Shown here: piece by piece, positions 1 through 44,452 of the stretch
How the letters are laid out: each line of letters starts with the position of its first letter
How positions within the stretch are numbered: the stretch's first letter is position 1
Source: Enoplosus armatus
Taxonomy: Eukaryota > Chordata > Actinopteri > Centrarchiformes > Enoplosidae
NCBI RefSeq assembly: GCF_043641665.1
Contig: NC_092200.1
Span: 10,175,694-10,239,693, forward strand
Length of the DNA: 64,000 bases
Direction: 5' to 3'
Program-made: the position numbers and the translations under genes
Notes under the pieces: model-generated
The model's database searches: none
Seen by the model: only the letters and a program-made list of their open reading frames with translations
Told to the model about the DNA's origin: nothing

Positions 1-939
1 GTTGTGTGTGCTGGCCCCCATCCCCTTTGTGACTCACTGAGCGTTGGAGATATTATTTGAAGGATGCTGTCATCACGGCAATTGAGGCTGTCATTTTATT
101 TGAGCCTGTCATGCATCACCGCTATAATCAGCCACAATATGTTTTTCACTACCAAAACATGGTCCAAGCCTCCTTACAGAGCAGACATCCCAGCGACGGA
201 GGTGGCTAATAAGTGATGTCGTGATGACCAAAGCCCGTAGCGTTCGTGTGTGGTGTGAGCTGGCCGCGTTGTTTATGTCCCGAGGATAAAAACTTAATGT
301 CTGTAATTACCAGCTGGAGAGTGGAGCACTGGAGCGGCCGAGCTGCTCTGAGAAAACTGATTGTGTTTCAGTGCTGGCACGCTGGACTTGTCAAACACAC
401 GCCAACACATGTCACATAGCAGCCTAAAATCTCTTACTTGCACTGGCTGCCCTGGCTCGGGTACGATGCCAGCGCCGTGAACCAATGAAATTGCTGTTGT
501 GGTTACACCAAGTGGTGTTTTTGTTGGAGGAATAGATTATTAAAATGTAACTGGTCCGGTGAAATGGATCTAGCAGTTACTTGCGTCTATTTACAGAGTG
601 TGACTTAACTGTCATTATCACCTGACTGGATAACCTTGTGTGTTTTGCTTTGAAGAGGAAGCCCTGTTGAACTCGACACCTCACGAACCACTCAATTCTG
701 ATCAATCCTCATCTCTCCATCCAGCCCAATCATATGACCTTTCAAACCTCCCTGTTTTCATCCAATTAAAATCCAAATCTCTCTTCTCCTCATTCTGATC
801 GTCCAATAATTGCATTTCTCCATAGGGACTAGCAGCTGTGCATGAAGACAACTTCAGTGTGAATGATCTTTTTATTTCCCCCCCTATATCTCCTTGAATC
901 AAGACATTAACAATGGATTGCTTTTATTTTTCTGATCAG
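1..939 (+). other. sulf1: sulf1 intron (partial)
   Basis: I found no Sulf-like exon here. The expected preceding exon, coding for the Cys-rich ELRSC..QCNPR segment, is not seen and should lie left of the window. The sequence is ordinary unique intron DNA. Confidence 0.5.
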
Positions 940-973
940 GAGGTAAAGATGGAGGAAGCTATGAGCCACACAG
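940..973 (+). CDS. sulf1: sulf1 coding exon, KDGGSY segment
   Basis: This is a 34-base exon between a pyrimidine-rich acceptor ending at 939 and the donor gtatcc at 974. It starts with two bases of a split codon and reads GGT AAA GAT GGA GGA AGC TAT GAG CCA CAC AG, giving GKDGGSYEPH plus a split Arg. The KDGGSY motif is typical of the Sulf C-terminus just before the last exon. Confidence 0.8.
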
Positions 974-1310
974 GTATCCACCAATTTTTGTTTCTCTTCA
1001 GTGGCTTTTTCTTTAACACCTGCATGGGCCGAGTTTTGCCTCATTCCCACTAATACATCCATCCATGGAGTGCTGGCGTTTAATCTGTGGCTGCATGCTG
1101 GGGACACGCTAACAAATCATAACAGATGATGTTTTTGTTTTTTTTCCTCATTAAAGCAGCTTCATTTGTTGTCACCTCTGTGCGCACAATCTGTCTTCAC
1201 TTGTATCTGCTGTGTGATGTCATTCTGCAGCTGTTTGAACATACAATCAGCAGTTCAGATGTTCTTGACCGCGTATTTTCACACCTTTGCTTGAGAGTGC
1301 AACATTTATA

Positions 1311-1346
<36 letters not shown>

Positions 1347-2959
1347 ACTCAAATTGATCCTTTTTTAGCTTTTCTTGTGATAGCATGGCTAAATAAGAAT
1401 TGAGAAGTTGTAAAGCGGGGTGCTGAATATGTGCTTCTACTTGAGACCCACCCAAGCATCAAGTGCACGTGAATGACAATGCATGATACTGTGTCACCCC
1501 CCCCTTCATGCATCACATTCTACATGAAAGCTTAAGGGAGGAGTTCAACATTTTGGGAAATAAGCTTATTCCCCTTCTTGCCAAGAGTCAGATGAGAAGA
1601 TCGATACCTCTCTCACATCTGTGTGCTAAATATGAAGCTTCAGTCAAGATTCTCCAAAGCTAATAAAGCTAATGAAGCTAATTAACGTATAATATCTTGT
1701 TTTTTATAGCCTGTGCAAAAACTGTTGTGTAAAAACAACAATTTGCGTTTTTGCAGGGAAGTCGGGCTGGCTGTTTCCCCCTGCTTCCAGTTTTCATGCT
1801 AAGCTATGCTAATGGTCTCATACGTGTACTTAACAGACAGACTTGAGAGTGGTATCAATCTTCTCGTCTCACTCTCGGAAAGAAAGCGAATAAGTAACAT
1901 TTCTCCCCAAAATGTCAAACTATTCCTTTAATATCACCCTCCACGCCACATCAGCCATTTCCACAAATCATGGTCACATTAATGTTCCAGTGTAACATTG
2001 CATTCAGATACCTCTCACATGTGCTCATGGCCATTAGCTTGTGGTAGAGTGGACACTAGAGTTGCTGTGACCTCTCTGCCCCCCCCCCCACTGACCTCTC
2101 CCCCTGTTGACCTCTGTTTCTGGCACCTGCTTACCAGGCAGCAGCAGCTTCGAAAGTGGTCAAAGAGGAGACCAAGCCTCTCCTTCCTGTGAGTCTGTAA
2201 GCCAAAGTCCAACCATCTCCATTCTCTAGCTGCAAGTAGTCACAAGAAAGCTGATCTCACGCAGGAAAGCCAACCTGAAGTGGCACTTAAACTTCTTTTC
2301 CTCAGTTTTTACTTGCAGACATCAAACTGAGCCAGACTCTGTTTTAGCCATTTGCTGCCATTTTCCTTTATTTGCCTCTTTTTCTGATAGCATTTTGAAT
2401 TCCTTTATTTATTTATTCCTTTTCTGGGGCTATATCATTCAGCAGCAAGCTCATTTTCCTTGATCTTCTCATTTTGTTGATCACCTTTTTGTTTCCTCTG
2501 CTGTTAAGTTCTTTTATTCCAGGTTGCCTGACTTTGCATTTCAACCCAGTCCAGGCTTATCATTAACTATGCCATTACATTTTTCTTGTGCAGCTCAGTA
2601 TGTTAGTCCATCATGATGGATCATTAAATATGTTTTCTTTTCAGTCCGTCTTTCTAATGTAAATTTCTAAGGCAGCATGTGTTTGCACTACTCATGGCTT
2701 GAGCTTAGTGTGGGTGCTGTGTTTATCTAGTTTATATAATGCTGCTTTGAAGTGTGTATGTGAATTTGTGTGTGTGTGTTGCTTGGGGCCTCAGACCCCA
2801 TGGAGCTATCTGCTTTAGTAAGAGCTGGAGGCTGGGCATGACTGCATGGTGTCTGAGTAAACCTGAAAAGAGCTCCCTGTTCTTTCTGCTTCGCATCCTT
2901 ACAGTCTTCTGTTTCTCTTTGGCAGCACACAGCCAATATGGGACGGACGACAGGGTTAA
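940..2959 (+). CDS. sulf1: 3' end of extracellular heparan sulfate 6-O-endosulfatase (partial; three terminal coding exons)
   Basis: Sulf enzymes are secreted or cell-surface sulfatases that remove 6-O-sulfate from heparan sulfate and so tune Wnt, FGF and BMP signalling. Only the C-terminal tail lies here; catalytic exons are left of the window. Segments 940-973, 2138-2188 and 2926-2959 join as phase 2 to phase 2 with good GT-AG borders. They give GKDGGSYEPHR, then a basic stretch QQQLRKWSKRRPSLSF, then LTQPIWDGRQG and TAA. This matches the known Sulf tail (KDGGSY..., basic insert as in SULF2, ending ..LWDGWEG). Position tail to tail with slco5a1 favours sulf1 over sulf2. The gene-family call is firm; the exact ends rest on my reading of splice sites. 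Confidence 0.82.
1316..1343. repeat. (TA)n microsatellite
   Basis: About 14 uninterrupted TA units inside the sulf1 intron at 974-2137. Confidence 0.95.
1532..1931. mobile_element. Inverted-repeat non-autonomous DNA transposon (MITE-like), about 400 bp
   Basis: The left end (TTAA, then GGGAGGAGTTCAACATTTTG and on to about 1620) is the imperfect reverse complement of the right end at about 1840-1931, which finishes CTATTCCTTTAA. Both arms carry ACATTTTGGG, CTTATTC, GAGAAGAT and GATACC blocks, giving terminal inverted repeats of about 85-90 bases. TTAA flanks both sides. The sequence matches the feel of an abundant teleost foldback element I know, but I cannot assign a family name. It has no coding capacity. 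Confidence 0.8.
2138..2188 (+). CDS. sulf1: sulf1 coding exon, basic insert
   Basis: This 51-base exon follows a long C/T tract and the acceptor cag at 2135-2137; its donor is gtgagt at 2189. It completes the split Arg and encodes QQQLRKWSKRRPSLSF. The basic, Ser-rich stretch resembles the segment that SULF2 carries between its KDGGSY motif and its final WEGWEG-like residues. As I recall it, human SULF1 lacks this segment. Because the length is a multiple of three, it could be a cassette exon that leaves the frame unchanged when skipped. Confidence 0.65.
2926..2959 (+). CDS. sulf1: sulf1 terminal coding segment and stop
   Basis: The acceptor is ttggcag at 2919-2925. In phase with the previous exon, this segment encodes L-TQPIWDGRQG and TAA at 2957-2959. 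It aligns with the family ending ..GQLWDGWEG-stop. A second AG lies 7 bases downstream (2931-2932); using it would shift the frame and bypass the stop. Confidence 0.72.
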
Positions 2960-3875
2960 GCTACCCAACTTGACAGACGAGGAGGTGAACTGGCAGGGAC
3001 TGGAGGATCTGTATAGCATAAACGAAAGCCTTTATGAATGTAGGCCTGACTACAGCCCCAGCCCAGACAACTGGTTCAACTTCCAGAAGGATGTAGATAA
3101 TATATTTGCACTGCGACACGTTTTAAACAAATTCAACCGAACCCATGAGCTTGACGACTCCACCCTGCCAGAGCTGGGCTCCGGGGCCGGGGGTGGAGGC
3201 CTTGAAGAGAGCAGCGGGGAAGAGTTAGCCTCGGCCAGCGACGTCTGGCCGGGCCTGGCTACAGAGGTTCTCCTCGCCACCCCCGCCCCCAGCAAAACGC
3301 CATCAGCACCACCCACACCCAGGCCCACACTGGAAAGGACACTTGAATCTGTTGTCAACGACCTTCCAGAGAGGCTTATAAACAGACCTGGGGTGTCCGC
3401 TATGTCAGCGTCACCGGTGACGGAATCATCATCAGGTCCAAGAAGAGATGCAGTCATCTCCCAGAGCTACATGTGGGCGCAGCGGCTGGAGGAGATGGAA
3501 GGAGAGACGTTCAGCGGGAACGGACTGACTGAGCTGGAGACACGACACGACAACCTGCTGCGTACTCACAACAGCCTGCAGGCCCAGCTGGAGCCTGGCC
3601 TGGGCCACGGAGAGGAAACCGGCCCACATGGTCTTGGCCTGGACCACGAAGAAGAGGAGGACATTTTCCAAGCCCAAGGCTACCTCCCTTTCTCCCCACA
3701 GACACTGAGGCCCAAGGTGCAGGCCAGCACCACCGGGAGCCCCCCCACCACACAGACTAGCGCCCCGCGGAGTGTCGGGTTGGTACTACAGGTGCTGCCT
3801 CAGGCGGCGCTGCCCCTCACCTTGGACTACGAGGGCAGCGGCTCTCTGCCTCATCCCTCCAATCAGACCCTCTGA
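2933..3875 (+). CDS. Long open frame overlapping the sulf1 stop (+1 frame); possible alternative C-terminal tail
   Basis: Function unknown. From the second acceptor (AG at 2931-2932) this frame is open for about 313 codons to TGA at 3873-3875. It is one base ahead of the normal sulf1 frame and reads straight through TAA 2957-2959. The protein starts QYGTDDRVKLPNLTDEEVNW and has a Trp/Tyr-rich, helical-looking first part with NLT, NES and NRT sequons. A Gly/Ser/Glu-rich middle (GSGAGGGG followed by acidic residues) looks like a glycosaminoglycan attachment site. Later come a GNGLTELE motif, a DIFxAxGYLP motif and an acidic EGSGS near the end. Third codon positions are mostly G or C and the frame ends close to the drop into AT-rich UTR. 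The first in-frame ATG is only at 3402, so the N-terminal part must be reached by shifted splicing, frameshifting or a non-AUG start. I have an unverified memory of similar sequence attached to mammalian SULF1. Confidence 0.5.
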
Positions 3876-5205
3876 GGCAGACTCACGTGCCGGTCTGCCA
3901 GCCAACGAGCTGCTGGTCGCCATAGAGACACAGAGACACAGTGATTGGGAGATGAGCTCAGTCAGTCAGAGTTGTATAATGAGTATTAAAGTTATTGTTT
4001 ATTTTTTTACAGGTGCCTACATTTATTAGTACAGAACAGTGTTATGTTTTTTTTTTTTCAAATATATATTTAGAAAAGAAAAAGCCTTAATGCAGCTAAA
4101 CTTAAGTGTTGGGATTAAAAAAAAAGATTAATTCCATACAGATAACACCATTGATGTTTTTAATATGTTTTTATGAAAAACAAGTGTGAGTGGTGAAACC
4201 ATTTCAACATCTGAACGAGTAGTTAGCATTAGTCAGCTTTCGGTACGCTCCAGTCTTTAAAGGATCTATATACCTGCCCAGTCACACAACAGCACCCACT
4301 CACTGAATACATAACAGCTGAATTTGACCCCAGATGCACTTTTGAATTTTCCACATTATAACTTTCGCCCTCCACTGTTTGTGTCCATTGTAAAATCTGA
4401 TTTTTTGAAATGATTATTTCTACTGACTACTTTTTAAAACTAAGACTGGATTGTCACTTCTGAGGACGTTACAGAATCAACAAATGCACATCTGTTTCAC
4501 AAGTTATTTTAAGTTTGCTATAATGGGAATATTTTAGCATTTGTTTTTACCTCCTTGCCTTATGGCGTTTACAGTATCAGACAGTTTCGACAATCACGGG
4601 ACATTTTTAACAGTTAATATACTGACAGCTTGACATCGTCTGAATTATCCAGCCGCAGCAAACACATCTGACACTCTGAGTTCACGATTTACTGATTAGT
4701 TGCACCACTGCACCAGCTCTCACTTTGCACATTTGACACTCTTCACAGCATTTTATTTTTGACACAAGTAAAACTATCTTTACTTATCACAAGCAAATGC
4801 TGACACGATCACCAGGGGTTAGAAAATGTTCATTGTGTAACTTTTTTTTTTGTAAATGTCACCAATGAATCATGTGTATGATGTAGTGCTTTGATAATCC
4901 AGAGTATTATGTTGCACATGGCCAATTCATTTCGAATGTAACTGTATGGTCCAGTAGAACAGCACACTCTTTGTCTATGGTACAATACTCTGCAGACACA
5001 GTCATTGAGGGTAAAATGTTTAAACTTTGTGCCAGTAGTTCATCTCTGCTGTTGGTTGTAGAGTTGGTGCTTCACAAGAACAACCGAGATGTTAGAAAAC
5101 TGGTTCTGCTAAAACCTCATGCTGTCCTAGAAGTGTTAGAAACAAATCTGGTTTCAGGAGCCGTGAAGCTGTTAAGAAATAAATCCTTTGAACCTTCCTG
5201 GTGAT
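2960..5205 (+). other. sulf1: sulf1 3' untranslated region (proximal part may be coding in another frame)
   Basis: This follows TAA 2957-2959 and continues the terminal exon. It is GC-rich to about 3950 and then AT-rich with T and A runs. There is an ATTAAA at 3985-3990 and a canonical AATAAA at 5178-5183 followed by a G/T-rich stretch, so the transcript probably ends near 5200. An AATAAA at 5801-5806 could serve as a more distal site. Confidence 0.55.
5178..5183 (+). terminator. sulf1: Poly(A) signal AATAAA, sulf1
   Basis: This is a canonical hexamer about 2.2 kb after the sulf1 stop. A G/T-rich downstream region begins about 20 bases later (ggtgatgttttgg). It is the first good AATAAA on the + strand after the stop. 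Confidence 0.55.
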
Positions 5206-6549
5206 GTTTTGGCCTGAAGTGTTGTCCCAACGCATGTCTCTGTAAATAATACTCTGCAGCCAAGTCAATTTTTTTCTGTTTTTTTAATGACAAATATCAA
5301 GTATTCAAGGCATTTGTAAACCAAGTGTTCACAAACATCAATTGGACTTCTGCTCCTGAGGAACAAAAGCAATAAGAGCTCGACTTTCAGAATACAGCTT
5401 CTGTTCTGTCCAGGAAATTCTCTCAGTTCAAATACTGATGAAAGGAAAACGCGTTAAAGCAAATCTACAGTCAACCTGAAGTCGTCTGTCAGCAGTAGTA
5501 GTCCAGGCATTTGAACAGCAGGACATTTCCAAGTAGTAGGTGTACAGTACAGTAAAGGCAGACATCCCTGCATTTACTGTCTAATGTTCTGTGCGGCATT
5601 ACTGGATGATTCTCTACACTTCCCTGCAAAGAGTGCACAGTTTGGTTCACTTCACCTCCTTTTCTTTAGGCGGTTTTGTGTGTAAAAGCCAATTTCTGAC
5701 CCGTAACTAAGATCACAGAATCCACAAGATATGAACTATTTTTTAATCTGATAAAATAATCAAAATATTAAATATAACTGTTCTGTCTAGCAAAGGAGTC
5801 AATAAATAAAAGCTCAAGAGTTTGCAAAGTTAAGTAAGTATAAGGCTCTAAGAATCTATTTAAACATTTTTACTCAACATTTGGTTTTTTATCTGAACAG
5901 AATTTCATAAGCCGCCATAACACGAATGGAGTAAATATTTCATTGTAAGACGACTCAGAGAGGATCACGTTTGGCGTAACATTAGCCGAGGACCTGATCA
6001 ATAACCCTACAATGGTATTCTTTTTTTTTTTTTGAGACTGATAAATACAGAGCACTGGAGGAAGGGTAGAGAATCATTACAGATAAAGAGAAGGGCATTC
6101 TGGGTAGCATAACTTGAAAAAAAAAAATACATTGCAATAACCCAACTCCCTCCCCACATGACGTTAAGTGAACTCAACCCTTCCCGTGTGAATAATACTG
6201 TTCAGGCACCGCGAGACAACTCCACTTTTTTTGTAGCTTTAAGTCTTATTTTTTAACTACAGTGTCATGGGTTAGTTCATAAATATGCTTCTAACTATGC
6301 GTGAGCTCTATAATACGCTTCATTTGCTTTGTCAATATTTACACGATGAATCACTTATGAATATGTCATTTGAGGTACTAAGTCACGATAATACTAAAAT
6401 GAGTCACTGCCATTACCACTTGATAATCTTCACCTGGCAGAACACCATGAATCTTAGTAAAAAATGTTAACTTTTAAAATGGAATCACTGCACCAGACTC
6501 TCCGTTCCTCCGCAGACTTTTAATGACTAAAATGAAGTTGAACTCATCA

Positions 6550-8405
6550 GAATGTAAAATACAATAACTTTATTCTTATATGTCCCCCGCTCTGAAAAGA
6601 AAAAATACTCAAAAAATAAATCTGTGGTTTTCAAAGCATGTGCCACATATTTTACTTCTTTTTAACAGGAAAAAGGTCGTATTACCACTTCTTCGATTCA
6701 AAGGAAGGAAAATCCATAAGATACTTAACATGAGCCCAAGGTAAAAGACAATTCTATTAAAACATGGCACCTGCTAACATTCGTGCTATATACTGACTGT
6801 TGTGTGGACTTCAACTAGCAGACAAAATAAAAAAATTTAGTCACATGACCTGCAGCAAAAATATCAAAGACAGCAGGTCGTCTTTTGCTCAGGCATATCT
6901 TCGGGAAACTGGGGAGCTAAATTCAGTGCAGTGATTAAGTTTAATAATTAACCTTTTAACCAAGAACTTCATAGTACAGTAGGTCTGAAAAAGGGCAACA
7001 TTCACTGGCCTTCACACAATCATCTCTCTGTCCACTAGAGGGCCCCAAAACACCCGGGAACTGAATAATCCACATCGGATTACTCTTGCTGATAAAAGGA
7101 GGTTTTACATGCTTGCCACGGTACTTTTTTTAAAAGCCTAGACTACTAGATAACTACTATGTACATCTGATGACCATTAGAATGGAGGCGCCTTTAAAAT
7201 ACGAAGCCAAAATGATGCATCCTTTCATTTGTTGCTGATTGTTGCAATAGATCAGATACAAATCATTTTACTTTGAAGAAGTTGTGTTGAAAAATGGGTC
7301 AAATTTGTAAAGAAAACAGCAGTTTTGCCACATTTTCTTAAATCTCCATCGCATTTCCAGTTTCAAGTACAATCACATCTTTTGGACACAGTAGTTTCAG
7401 CACATGGTCAGAGATGAGATACCCTTCTTATTCTTTTCTCCTGTTTGCCATTTGGCTAATTATTACACATTGTAATAATACAGTAGTGTGATGTGTAATG
7501 AAATATAGATTTCTTGCTCACATTTCAAAGAAGTCATTAAACACTGTACCATTGGTGCTTGTCGGCTTTAAGCTACATGGTTACCTTGCCGAGGCGAGAA
7601 GCATCGTCCAACGCGGCGCAACGACTCGAGCTCGGTGACAACTGTTCCCAAACACAGAAGCTGAGGGCAACAAAGCAGAATATTGTCGCTTAACTGAGAG
7701 GACAGTGACTGGCTTTTTCGCTAGCTAGCATTTACCCTGGTAGCTAGCTTTGTATACTGGACTGGCCGAGACAGCCTGAGAGGCACTGTTACGAAAAAAA
7801 GGAAAAAGAAAAAAAAAAAAAGGAGGTGAGAGGATTGAAAAATATCCCACTTTTGTCAATTCTGAAGATGCAACACGACGAGAGAACAGGTAGAAGAGGC
7901 GGATATGTTCACAGAGACTGTGAGCCAACAACAACATGGTGGTATGTATGAACTGTGCAGGGGAGAAGAAAGAGGTACAGATGGAATACAGGGGGAGCTG
8001 TACAGTACCAAGAAGGGAGGAGCTGTACATTGGATCTTGCATAGTACAGGTTTGTCAGTTGTGCTTTAGATGCCGTGTTGTTGATGACTCGTCTGTCTGT
8101 ACAGAGATTTTAATGCCCTGCCTTTGAACAGTAGCACCATGAGACGTCTTTACATCGTCCGAACCTTGAAGTCTGACCTTCTGTGTGGCTGCAGCTGATG
8201 CTCAGAGTAGCAGAACATCTGTCAGTCTCCGGTTATTATAAACAACTATGAGCAGCCCTTTAAGTGTGGTGGGCACACCCGTGTCTCTGCCTGTCAGTCC
8301 TACAGCAGCTGTGGAGCCCCGCCTGGTGTCTGATTGGTGGAAAGCAGAAACACAAACAGGAAGGCACATGTCACGATGAACCCCGGAGGGAGGTTTGGCG
8401 CGCTC
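6550..8405 (-). other. slco5a1: slco5a1 3' untranslated region
   Basis: This region lies between the TGA at 8406-8408 and the proposed poly(A) signal at 6569-6574. It is mostly AT-rich, with a GC-richer part next to the stop. No splice signals or coding frames are supported here, and nearer alternative ATTAAA signals exist (for example near 8107-8112). Confidence 0.45.
6569..6574 (-). terminator. slco5a1: Poly(A) signal AATAAA, slco5a1
   Basis: TTTATT on the + strand is AATAAA in the slco5a1 sense. It is the first canonical signal downstream of the stop codon at 8406 and gives a 3' UTR of about 1.8 kb. Confidence 0.45.
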
Positions 8406-42907
<34,502 letters not shown>

Positions 42908-43012
42908 GGCGCAGCTAGAGATGCAGCTTCCGTCGACTCCTGGCTGTGCTGACAAGTCGGTCAGTAACTATTGCCACATGAGGACACAGTGGAGCTGCTG
43001 CAGGGCTGGGTG
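42908..43012 (-). other. slco5a1: Probable slco5a1 5' UTR part of coding exon
   Basis: A pyrimidine-rich acceptor (tcttctctccag) ends at 43013, and the stretch contains an in-frame stop upstream of the start codon. The exact acceptor is a guess among several AGs. Confidence 0.35.
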
Positions 43013-43926
43013 CTGGAGAGAAGACTCTGCCCTGCCAGTCGCACTGGGTCGGACTGAAGCCCTCAAGTTATCAGCATGTTTTATTACACATAGCTATTTA
43101 CAGCAGCTCTGCTCTGTCACAAAAAGCCTCTCTCAAAGCACAACATTAGCTCCAAAATATTCTTACCAGCTGCTAGTGATAGCTGAATGAAGAACATCAC
43201 CTTCCTTAATTTAACACTTTGGAATATTGTCTATGGAGTGAATTGTTTACAATAAATAGCTTATAATATTAAAAAACAAACCAATAACAAAAAAGGTGCT
43301 GTCTTAATAATGTTTTTGTAATTTAGGATCCCAAGCTGATGTTGATTTTATGGCTCTTTGTTAGATAGCAACCTTGGTTCATGAGGGTTTTTCGTTTCCT
43401 TTGTCCCATAGCTGTGCAGCATCCTAGAAAAAAAGATAAAAACAGGAAATTAAAACATTATCAAATATAAAAAAAGGTTTCTACTTCCAAGGTGGACACA
43501 TTTATATAGCCTACCCAGAAAATCTAACCCTTTCCACTTCTGGTATTCTGGTAATATGTCCACCCTGGATTTACCTGGTCACTTCATATCGCTAAATTAA
43601 CTAGATACAAGTAAAAGATCCCACCAAAAACAAAAAATAACCCACACGAACAAACAGTCGCATCGGTGTCACAGTGTCGCAGCGGGGGAAGCTAAATTAC
43701 AGCCAGCTCCCCTTTGTCAAAACGAGAAATATACCTAGAGAACAAAAGACCACGCTGCCCAACAAACGTCTCAGTCATGACTTCGAAAAGAAATTTAAAA
43801 ACACCCGACTCAACACGAGACATTTCTGAAATCCAGCAACAATAAGTCCTCAGCTGAAACGGCGACAAATATTATTTGACATAACTTCTAGGAAAGGCTA
43901 GAGGTACCGAAGGCTGTAATACTCAC

Positions 43927-44045
43927 ACAGGACGGAGGGAGGTAGCCTGTTGTTCTCCACGGAGCGGCCACTCAGTGAATGAAGTCTGCTGGATGCGGAT
44001 GGCTGCTGCTGCTGGTGGGCAGATGCTGCTTTCAGGACTATCGGA
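43927..44045 (-). other. slco5a1: Probable slco5a1 5' non-coding first exon
   Basis: A strong donor (gtgagt) in slco5a1 sense begins at 43926. Upstream is a GC-richer stretch with GCTGCTGCTG and CGG motifs, unlike the AT-rich flanks. The 5' limit is not determined. No coding frame is needed here because translation starts at 42907. Confidence 0.3.
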
Positions 44046-44095
44046 AATGGTCAAATTCAGAGCTCGGAGCACCAACACTGAATGCGTCTAACTGA

Positions 44096-44103
44096 TCACG
44101 TGA
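44096..44103. promoter_or_regulatory. Palindromic E-box TCACGTGA
   Basis: A perfect TCACGTGA lies about 50-60 bases upstream of the proposed slco5a1 first exon. Such sites bind bHLH-Zip factors (USF, MITF/TFE). It is a motif match only. Confidence 0.3.
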
Positions 44104-44438
44104 GCTCATAAGATTAGAATTAAGATTGAAAAGGTGATGTAGATGATGATTACATGACATAATTTATTCATCAGTGATATCATCCATGAAGACTCACCCA
44201 TAGCCTACTCTTTTTACGTCTATGACTCAAAGCAGCTCTGTGCTACTTGAGCTCTAAAATGTAAAAAATAATCATCAATAAACATGTCTTGGTCTATTTT
44301 GACGGTCTTTTTCACCAGGCACACACATATACGACAAATCTTATTTGCAACTTTAAAGCTCCAAGGTAAATCCCAAAGAGGAGTATGTAACTTGAACGCA
44401 GCAAATCGTGGGAGAGAATGTTTTTCACAGCAGCCACA

Positions 44439-44452
44439 CTGGGAGTTGTAGT
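44439..44452 (-). promoter_or_regulatory. ZNF143/THAP11-type motif ACTACAACTCCCAG
   Basis: In the slco5a1 sense this fits the vertebrate promoter motif ACTAYRNNNCCCR exactly. It lies about 400 bases upstream of the proposed first exon. Such motifs are strongly enriched at transcription starts, so it may mark a promoter for slco5a1 or for a divergent transcript. Confidence 0.35.

Noticed and set aside
2754..2932. Upstream 60 codons of the long open frame in the last sulf1 exon
   Set aside because: The nominal start is GTG, the stretch lies in intron before the acceptor at 2925, and its sequence looks like repeat and pyrimidine tract rather than protein.
3050..3457. Open frame on the - strand opposite the sulf1 tail frame
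   Set aside because: It is a shadow of the GC-rich + strand frame: low-complexity Ser/Gly/Leu with no recognisable motifs.
42908..42955. Longer slco5a1 N-terminus starting 16 residues upstream
   Set aside because: The nominal start is TTG, with an in-frame TAG at 42970-42968. The ATG at 42907 has a better context and fits the family.
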